This document shows positions 58,814 to 64,000 of a stretch of DNA of 64,000 bases, in pieces. The notes under the pieces were generated by a model that saw only the letters and a program-made list of their open reading frames with translations, was not told the DNA's origin and searched no databases. Numbering within the stretch: position 1 is the first letter of the stretch; each line of letters begins with the position of its first letter. Source of the DNA: Glycomyces algeriensis (GTDB lineage Bacteria; Actinomycetota; Actinomycetes; Mycobacteriales; Micromonosporaceae); contig NZ_JAPZVR010000008.1 of NCBI RefSeq assembly GCF_027622855.1, positions 121,437 to 185,436 on the forward strand, read 5' to 3'. A program made the position numbers and the translations under genes.

Positions 58814-60286
58814 ATGGCACGAGTGCAGACCTCCGAACGACAGCATCCACCCCGGTCTCCCCGGCACCGATCCACGAAGCGCAGGCTCGCCCGAGTCGTC
58901 GCCGCCCTCACCGCGGGCGCCGCGGTGATCGCGGCGGCGGGACTCACCGTCGCGAACGCCGGCGCCCAGGAGTCCCCCGAGGCCGCCCAGGCCTGGAACC
59001 TGGCCTGGTCCGACGAGTTCAACGGCGCGAACGGATCGCAGCCGTCGACCGCCGACTGGATCTACGACATCGGGCACGGCTACCCCGGCGGGCCCGGCAA
59101 CTGGGGCACCGGCGAGATCGCCGCCCACACGAACAGCCCGGCGAACGTCTCCATGGACGGCAACGGGAACCTCGAGATCACCGCCCTGCGCGACTCGGCC
59201 GGGCAGTGGACCTCGGCGCGGATCGAGACCGTCCGGGCCGACTTCAAGCCGCCGTCGGGCGGGACGCTCAAGGTCGAGGGGCGGCTCCAGCTGCCGCAGG
59301 TGGCCGGCGAGGCGGCGCTCGGCTACTGGCCCGCGTTCTGGTCCATGGGGGCGCCGTTCCGCGGCAACCACTGGAACTGGCCGGGCATCGGCGAGATCGA
59401 CTTCATGGAGAACGTGAACGGTCTGGACTGGACGTTCGGGACGCTCCACTGCGGCGTGGCCCCGGGCGGCCCGTGCAACGAGTTCAACGGGCTCGCCGGG
59501 CAGACCTACTGCGGCGGTTCGTGCCACAGCGGCTTCCACACCTACGGGATGGAGTGGGACGAGTCGGGGGCCGCCGGCCAGCTGCGCTGGTACGTGGACG
59601 GAACGCTGTTCCACACCATCGACGAGGGCGACCTGCCGGCGGACACGTGGGCCCAGATGACCGACCACGCCGGGTACTTCCTCCTGCTGAACCTGGCGAT
59701 CGGCGGGGCCTTCCCCGACGGCGTGTCCGGGCGGACCACGCCCACCGCGGCCACGGTCCCCGGGCATTCGATGCTCGTCGACTACGTGCGGGTGTACACG
59801 GCCGCGGGCGACGGCACGGGCAATCCGACCGACCCGCCCACGACCGTCGACCCGACCGACCCGCCCGGTGACGGCATCGACGCCTACAGCCCCATCCAGG
59901 CCGAGGCGCACGTCGACCAGAGCGGCACCGGCACGGAGAACACCGCCGACACGGGCGGCGGCCAGAACGTGGCGTGGATCGGGAACGGCGACTGGCTCCG
60001 GTTCGACGACGTCGACTTCGGCTCGCAAAGGCCGATCGACTTCGTGGCCCGGGTGGCCTCCGGGGCCGGCGGCAGCGTCAGCGGCCTCGTGGAGGTCCGG
60101 GTCGACAGCCGCACCTCCGCGCCGATCGGGTCGTTCGCGATCGCGAACACCGGAGGCTGGCAGCAGTGGCGGACGGTGCCCGCGAACGTCTCGGGGGTCA
60201 CCGGCGTCCACGACGTCTACCTGACCTTCACCAGCGGGCAGCCGAACGACTTCGTCAACCTCAACTGGTTCCACTTCCGGCACTGA
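58814..60286 (+). CDS. Secreted GH16 beta-glucanase with C-terminal CBM6
   Basis: A 490-aa exported enzyme. Signal peptide with a long basic N-region and cleavage near AGAQE. Residues ~60-335 are a GH16 beta-jelly-roll with catalytic GEIDFMEN (Glu194 nucleophile, Glu199 acid/base), the laminarinase/lichenase signature. After a Pro/Thr-rich linker (PTDPPTTVDPTDPP) comes a CBM6 module (~360-490, IQAEAHVDQ, GDWLRFDDVDFG, NWFHFRH). It should cut beta-1,3 or mixed-linkage glucans. LacI-type operator upstream; ABC importer downstream. Confidence 0.93.
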   Translation: MARVQTSERQHPPRSPRHRSTKRRLARVVAALTAGAAVIAAAGLTVANAGAQESPEAAQAWNLAWSDEFNGANGSQPSTADWIYDIGHGYPGGPGNWGTGEIAAHTNSPANVSMDGNGNLEITALRDSAGQWTSARIETVRADFKPPSGGTLKVEGRLQLPQVAGEAALGYWPAFWSMGAPFRGNHWNWPGIGEIDFMENVNGLDWTFGTLHCGVAPGGPCNEFNGLAGQTYCGGSCHSGFHTYGMEWDESGAAGQLRWYVDGTLFHTIDEGDLPADTWAQMTDHAGYFLLLNLAIGGAFPDGVSGRTTPTAATVPGHSMLVDYVRVYTAAGDGTGNPTDPPTTVDPTDPPGDGIDAYSPIQAEAHVDQSGTGTENTADTGGGQNVAWIGNGDWLRFDDVDFGSQRPIDFVARVASGAGGSVSGLVEVRVDSRTSAPIGSFAIANTGGWQQWRTVPANVSGVTGVHDVYLTFTSGQPNDFVNLNWFHFRH

Positions 60287-60295
60287 TCCGAGGGC

Positions 60296-60418
60296 GGGGG
60301 GGGGGGCGCGGTGCCGCCCGCCGCGCCCCCCCCCCCCCCCCCCCCCCCCCGGGGGCGCCCCTCCGTCCTGGTCCCGGGGGGGGGGCCGGGCCCCCCCCCC
60401 CCCCGCCCCCCCCCCTCC
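60296..60418. repeat. G/C homopolymer tract, probably unreliable sequence
   Basis: Runs of 11 G, 25 C, about 10 G and several 9-14-base C runs within 120 bp. Such runs are outside anything else in the window except its last 30 bases and are typical of low-quality base calling or a forced contig join. Confidence 0.75.
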
Positions 60419-60436
60419 CGCCACTCCCCCACGGCA

Positions 60437-60455
60437 GTGGCATATGACATGTCAC
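60437..60455 (+). repeat. Dispersed palindrome copy 6 (intergenic)
   Basis: GTGGCATATGACATGTCAC, one mismatch to consensus, preceded by GGCA and followed by a GTCACGCGTGAC palindrome overlapping its end. It lies 84 bp before the LacI-type operator. Confidence 0.75.
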
Positions 60456-60538
60456 GCGTGACGCACCAAGGCACGCGCGACCACCACGACTTCGCGGGCC
60501 CTGAAGCACCGAATGGCCGAGGGGCCCGCGATCCAGGC

Positions 60539-60556
60539 TGAGAGAGCGCTCTCTCT
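60539..60556. promoter_or_regulatory. LacI-type operator upstream of the importer operon
   Basis: TGAGAGAGCGCTCTCTCT; its 16-bp core GAGAGAGCGCTCTCTC is identical to the operator in front of the GH16 gene. Two identical palindromes define a local regulon. Confidence 0.85.
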
Positions 60557-60668
60557 GCCTGCTGCAAGCCCGGCCCGGCCGCTCCGGCGGCCAGGCCGCC
60601 ACCGCACCCCGCGACCGACGCGGGGAGCGGATCCCTCACCACCCAGCGAACACAGTGGAGAACCACCG

Positions 60669-61934
60669 ATGAACACCAGACCGATCCGAGCCGCCATGGC
60701 GGGTGCCGCCGCGGCGGCGCTCGCGCTGACCGCCGCATGCTCCGGCGGCGGGGACGACGACGGCAAGATCACCCTCAGCGTCGGCCTGTTCGGCGACTTC
60801 GGATTCGGGCCCCTCTACGAGGAGTACACGAAGCTGCACCCCGAGATCGAGTTCGAGGAGCGCATCGCCGAGTTCGCCGACCACCACACCAACCTGACCA
60901 CCCACCTCGCGACCGGTTCGGGCACCGCCGACATCGAGGCCGTCGAGGTCGGCTACATCTCCCAGTACACCGCCCAGCCCGACCGCTTCCACAACCTCCT
61001 CGACCTCGGCGCGTCCGACCTCGAAGGCCAATGGCTGGACTGGAAGTGGCAGCAGGCCCTCTCCAAGGACGGCGAGGCCCTCATCGGGCTCGGCACCGAC
61101 GTCGGCGGCATGGCCATGTGCTACCGCCGCGACCTCTTCGAGCAGGCCGGCCTCCCGGTCGAGCGCGACGAGGTCTCGGCGCTGTGGGCCGAGTCCTGGG
61201 AGGACTACGTGAACGTGGGCCGCCAGTACTCGGAGGCGACCGGCGGCGGCTACTTCTTCGAATCCTCGGGGAACATGTTCCGCGCCATGGTCGAGCAGGC
61301 CGACGAGGGCGTGTACGACCGCGAGGACAACCTCGTCGTCGAGTCCAACCCCGCCATCGGCGAGGCGTGGGACCTCACCGTGGAGGCCATCGAGGCGGGC
61401 ATGTCCAACCGCCTCCAGGCCTGGACGCCCGAATGGAACGCCGGGTTCAACGAGGGCACCTTCGCGACCATCATCTGCCCGGCCTGGATGACCTCCTACA
61501 TCGAGACGAACGCACCCGACTCGGTCGGGCTGTGGGACATCGCGACGGTGCCGGGCGGCGCCGGGAACATGGGCGGCTCGCACCTCGTGCTGCCCGCGGC
61601 GGGCGAGCACCCCCAGGAGGCGTACGCGTTCCTCGAGTGGCTCACCGCGCCCGAGCAGCAGCTCAAGGTCTTCGAGTCGACCGGGAACTTCCCGTCCACG
61701 CCTGCGCTGTACGAGGACCCGGCGCTCACCGGGATGACGAAGGCGTACTTCAACGACGCGCCGGTCGGGCAGATCTTCACCGCCGCGGCCCAGGCCGTCG
61801 AGCCGCAGTACCAGGGACCGCTCCAGGGCGACGTGCTCGCCACGATCGGCCAGGGCCTCGGCCGGATCGAGGACGGCAGCCAGACGCCTGAAGAGGCCTG
61901 GAGCCAGGTCGTCAGCGACCTCGAATCGTTCTAG
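60669..61934 (+). CDS. ABC sugar transporter substrate-binding lipoprotein
   Basis: A 421-aa CUT1-family binding protein. N-terminal signal with lipobox TAAC (Cys ~24) and a Gly/Asp spacer. Typical segments: IEAVEVGYISQY, LIGLGTDVGGMAMCYRRDLFEQAGLP, FEEGTFATIICPAWM-like region (NEGTFATIICPAW), and a C-terminal QTPEEAWSQV. Operon position next to a secreted beta-glucanase and the shared operator suggest beta-gluco-oligosaccharides as ligand (inference). First gene of a three-gene importer operon; the ATPase is not encoded here and is probably a shared MsiK-type subunit. Confidence 0.92.
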   Translation: MNTRPIRAAMAGAAAAALALTAACSGGGDDDGKITLSVGLFGDFGFGPLYEEYTKLHPEIEFEERIAEFADHHTNLTTHLATGSGTADIEAVEVGYISQYTAQPDRFHNLLDLGASDLEGQWLDWKWQQALSKDGEALIGLGTDVGGMAMCYRRDLFEQAGLPVERDEVSALWAESWEDYVNVGRQYSEATGGGYFFESSGNMFRAMVEQADEGVYDREDNLVVESNPAIGEAWDLTVEAIEAGMSNRLQAWTPEWNAGFNEGTFATIICPAWMTSYIETNAPDSVGLWDIATVPGGAGNMGGSHLVLPAAGEHPQEAYAFLEWLTAPEQQLKVFESTGNFPSTPALYEDPALTGMTKAYFNDAPVGQIFTAAAQAVEPQYQGPLQGDVLATIGQGLGRIEDGSQTPEEAWSQVVSDLESF

Positions 61935-61942
61935 CCCCTTGA

Positions 61943-61970
61943 GGGAGCGGGGCCGCGCGGCCCCGCTCCC
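61943..61970 (+). terminator. Hairpin between binding-protein and permease genes
   Basis: Perfect 28-bp palindrome (GGGAGCGGGGCC stem, GCGC loop) 8 bp after the binding-protein stop. Probably an intercistronic stabiliser or attenuator that gives more binding protein than permease. Confidence 0.75.
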
Positions 61971-61990
61971 GCCGACCTGAAAGCGACCCG

Positions 61991-62986
61991 ATGACCATCG
62001 CCGCCAAGCCCGCCGCCGACCCGGCCGGCCGCTCCTCCCCCGCCGCAGGCCGCCCCCGCCCCGAGCGGCGCCGCTTCATGCACCTGCGCTACCGCCTCGA
62101 CCTCAAGGCCTCGCCGTACCTGTACATCGCCCCGTTCTTCGCGCTGTTCGCCGTCTTCGGGCTCTTCCCGCTCGGCTACACCGCCTGGGTGTCCGCGCAC
62201 GACTGGAGCCTGCTGTCGGACGAGCACGCGTACGTGGGGCTCGGCAACTACCAGACCCTCCTGAGCGACCCGTACTTCTGGAACGCCCTGGGCAACACGC
62301 TGTCCATCCTCCTGCTCGCCACCGTCCCGCAGCTGCTGGCGGCCCTGCTCCTGGCGCACCTGCTGACGCTGCGGCTGCGCGGGCAGACGTTCTGGCGCAT
62401 GGGGATGCTGCTGCCGAACGTGGCCTCCGTGGTGGCCGTCGCCGTCATCTTCAGCCAGCTGTTCGGCCGCGACTTCGGGCTCGTCAACTGGGTCCTCGAA
62501 TCGCTCGGGGCCGGGCGCGTCGACTGGCAGACCGGCAGTGCCACGTCACATATCGCCATCGCGGTGATGGTGGCGTGGAAGTGGACGGGCTACAACGCGC
62601 TCATCTACCTCGCCGCGATGCAGGCCGTCCCGCGCGAGGTCTACGAGGCCGCGCACCTGGACGGCGCGTCGCGGATGCAGCAGCTGTTCCACGTCACGGT
62701 GCCGATGATCCGCCCCACCATCGTGTTCACGGTGATCGTCTCGACGATCTACGGACTGCAGATCTTCGCCGAGCCGCAGCTGTTCGGCGGCGGCGGTCCC
62801 AACGGCGTCACCGGCGGCGCCTCCCGGCAGTTCCAGACCCTCACGCTCTACCTGTACGAGCACGGCTTCAACCGCGGCTTCGAGTTCGGCTACGCCTCCG
62901 CGGTCGCGTGGACGATGTTCCTCGTCATCATCGTCATCGCCCTCCTCAACTACCTGTTCATCCGCCGCATCAGGAGCGCTTCATGA
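61991..62986 (+). CDS. ABC sugar transporter permease (MalF/CUT1 type)
   Basis: A 331-aa permease: cytoplasmic N-tail, six membrane helices and the EAA loop EVYEAAHLDGASRMQQLFHVTVP. Four-base ATGA overlap with the second permease gene. Copy 7 of the dispersed palindrome lies in the region coding TGSATSHIAIAV before a membrane helix. Confidence 0.93.
   Translation: MTIAAKPAADPAGRSSPAAGRPRPERRRFMHLRYRLDLKASPYLYIAPFFALFAVFGLFPLGYTAWVSAHDWSLLSDEHAYVGLGNYQTLLSDPYFWNALGNTLSILLLATVPQLLAALLLAHLLTLRLRGQTFWRMGMLLPNVASVVAVAVIFSQLFGRDFGLVNWVLESLGAGRVDWQTGSATSHIAIAVMVAWKWTGYNALIYLAAMQAVPREVYEAAHLDGASRMQQLFHVTVPMIRPTIVFTVIVSTIYGLQIFAEPQLFGGGGPNGVTGGASRQFQTLTLYLYEHGFNRGFEFGYASAVAWTMFLVIIVIALLNYLFIRRIRSAS
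62538..62556 (+). repeat. Dispersed palindrome copy 7 (inside the permease gene)
   Basis: GTGCCACGTCACATATCGC, preceded by GGCA; 14 of 18 defined consensus positions. Coded with TCA and CAT, rare in this gene. Confidence 0.5.
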
Positions 62987-63918
62987 CCCGCCCGGACCTC
63001 GCCGCCGCACCCGCGCCGGACACCGACTCCCGATGGGCCGGCCGCACAGCCTTGCCGGGCCGGCCGACCCATCGGGCCCGGGCCCGCATGCGGGCCCTGC
63101 GCGAGCAGCCGGGCCGCCTCGCCTACCTCACCATGGTGGCGGTGCTGTTCTTCTCGGGCTTCCCGCTGTACTACAGCTTCGTCGTCGCCTCCCGCGACAA
63201 CTCGGCGCTGGCCCAGGTGCCGCCGCCGGTGCTGCCTGGGGCGAACCTCGTGGCGAACGTCGAGCGGGTCTTCGCGACGGTGCCGTTCGGCACGGCGCTG
63301 TGGAACTCGGCGGTCGTGAGCGTCTCGGTGACCGCGTCCGTGGTGTTCTTCTCGACGCTCGCCGGGTTCGCGTTCGCGAAGCTCGAGTTCAAGGGCGCCA
63401 AGGTGCTGCTGCTGGCGGTGGTCGCGACGATGATGGTGCCCGTGCAGTTGGGCGTCATCCCGCTGTTCATGCTCATGGTCGAGCTGGAATGGACGGACAC
63501 GCTGTGGGCGGTCATCGCACCGGGCCTGGTGAGCGCGTTCGGGGTCTTCTTCATGACCCAGTACCTGCGGGGCGCCCTGCCGGGGTCGCTCATCGAGTCG
63601 GCCAGGATGGACGGCGCCTCGACGTTCCGGATCTTCTGGCAGATCGTGCTGCCCGCCGCGCGGCCCGCGGCCGTGGTGCTCGGCGTGCTGACATTCCTGA
63701 CCTCGTGGAACGACTACTTCTGGCCGCTCATCGTGCTCTCGAGCCCGGAGCAGCAGACTGTGCAGGTGGCGCTGTCGACGCTCAGCGGCGGGTACGTGAC
63801 CGACCAGGCGTTGGTGCTCACCGGGACCATGCTGGCTACGCTTCCTCTGCTGGCGGTGTTCGCGCTCTTGGGCAAGTACATGATCAGCGGGATCATGCAG
63901 GGCGCGGTCAAGGGCTGA
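62983..63918 (+). CDS. ABC sugar transporter permease (MalG/CUT1 type)
   Basis: A 311-aa permease with a ~45-residue cytoplasmic N-tail, six membrane helices and the EAA loop SLIESARMDGASTFRIFWQIVLP. Starts inside the stop of the preceding permease gene (ATGA). Completes the membrane part of the importer. Confidence 0.93.
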   Translation: MTRPDLAAAPAPDTDSRWAGRTALPGRPTHRARARMRALREQPGRLAYLTMVAVLFFSGFPLYYSFVVASRDNSALAQVPPPVLPGANLVANVERVFATVPFGTALWNSAVVSVSVTASVVFFSTLAGFAFAKLEFKGAKVLLLAVVATMMVPVQLGVIPLFMLMVELEWTDTLWAVIAPGLVSAFGVFFMTQYLRGALPGSLIESARMDGASTFRIFWQIVLPAARPAAVVLGVLTFLTSWNDYFWPLIVLSSPEQQTVQVALSTLSGGYVTDQALVLTGTMLATLPLLAVFALLGKYMISGIMQGAVKG

Positions 63919-63937
63919 GACGTACGGAGGCGGAAGC

Positions 63938-64000
63938 ATGCGGCGAGCGGAGGCGGTGACCGGCGGCGGGGCGGGGGGGGGGGCCCCCCCCCGCCGCCCC
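63938..64000 (+). CDS. Possible start of the next gene, truncated and of doubtful sequence
   Basis: An ATG with GGAGG eight bases upstream, 19 bp after the permease stop, opens a frame (RRAEAVTGGG) that runs into the terminal G/C homopolymer. In comparable loci the next gene is a beta-glucosidase or the LacI repressor, but the readable part identifies nothing. Confidence 0.25.
   Translation, partial: MRRAEAVTGGGAGGGAPPRRP
63970..64000. other. Terminal G/C homopolymer run
   Basis: Ends with about 11 G then 9 C and a GCC tail, like the tract at 60296. Probably a contig end with unreliable bases. Confidence 0.7.

Larger units (their letters stand above)
60287..60668. other. 382-bp intergenic region between the GH16 gene and the importer operon
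   Basis: Contains, in order, a ~120-bp G/C homopolymer zone of doubtful sequence, copy 6 of the dispersed palindrome, and the LacI-type operator. A standard promoter for the importer is not evident (the -10 region near 60556-60580 is GC-rich). No gene seen. Confidence 0.6.

Noticed and set aside
1..64000. tRNA or rRNA genes
   Set aside because: No T-loop GGTTCGAATCC-type sequence with a compatible cloverleaf and no conserved rRNA segments were found by reading both strands.

Overview
The window reads as chromosomal DNA of a high-GC actinomycete: third codon positions are strongly G/C, GTG and TTG starts are common, and the gene families (MDMPI enzymes, SapB-type lanthipeptide operon, ECF41 sigma factor, PASTA kinase, MmpL) are typical of Actinomycetota. 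The genus cannot be fixed from the sequence. I see no rRNA, tRNA, CRISPR array, transposase or phage genes. Two homopolymer-rich stretches (60296-60418 and 63970-64000) look like doubtful assembly, and the second ends the window.

Layout. 1-5.6 kb: YtrA-type GntR regulator with an ABC ATPase (cut by the window edge), rhomboid protease, FKBP lipoprotein, MoaD-like/BNR-propeller pair, P-loop kinase, secreted HNH nuclease. 5.6-13.8 kb: MazF-like toxin-antitoxin pair, TPR, GNAT and hydrolase genes, a nucleotidyltransferase/P-loop/APH triad, a MerR-aldo-keto reductase divergon, YjbQ, DUF1697, and a lone tyrosine recombinase. 13.8-15.8 kb: Ada-AlkA fusion and Ogt, a compact alkylation-repair operon. 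17.1-28.1 kb: a complete urea-utilisation block, urtABCDE importer, FCD-type GntR regulator, urea carboxylase and allophanate hydrolase, which together import urea and convert it to ammonia and CO2 by the ATP-dependent, nickel-free route. 28.4-38.8 kb: secreted I36-like protein, an APH(6)-like kinase on a MerR-style leaderless promoter, epoxide hydrolase, methyltransferase, a jacalin-domain nuclease/phosphatase, an ECF41 sigma locus with DoxX and a remnant epimerase, and a DUF2264 protein.

38.9-46.9 kb is the most distinctive region: a class III (SapB/RamS-type) lanthipeptide cluster. Its order is synthetase LanKC, 48-aa precursor, ABC half-transporter, a 174-codon reading frame carrying an (Ala-Ile)n hexanucleotide repeat and joined to both transporter genes by ATGA overlaps, second ABC half-transporter, and a convergent RamR-like regulator. 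47-58.6 kb holds DedA, MmpL and TetR, a lactonase-family propeller, MsrB, a PASTA Ser/Thr kinase, HrpB helicase, and an M50 peptidase. 58.7-63.9 kb is a beta-glucan utilisation locus (secreted GH16-CBM6 enzyme and an ABC importer) with identical LacI-type palindromes upstream of two transcription units.

A feature not explained by gene content is a dispersed ~19-bp imperfect palindrome (consensus GTGNCATATCACRTGTCAC). Seven loci carry it, all between 44.4 and 62.6 kb. Three are intergenic and four lie inside unrelated coding sequences, where they are written in codons that are rare for this genome. I found no copy by eye in the left 44 kb.
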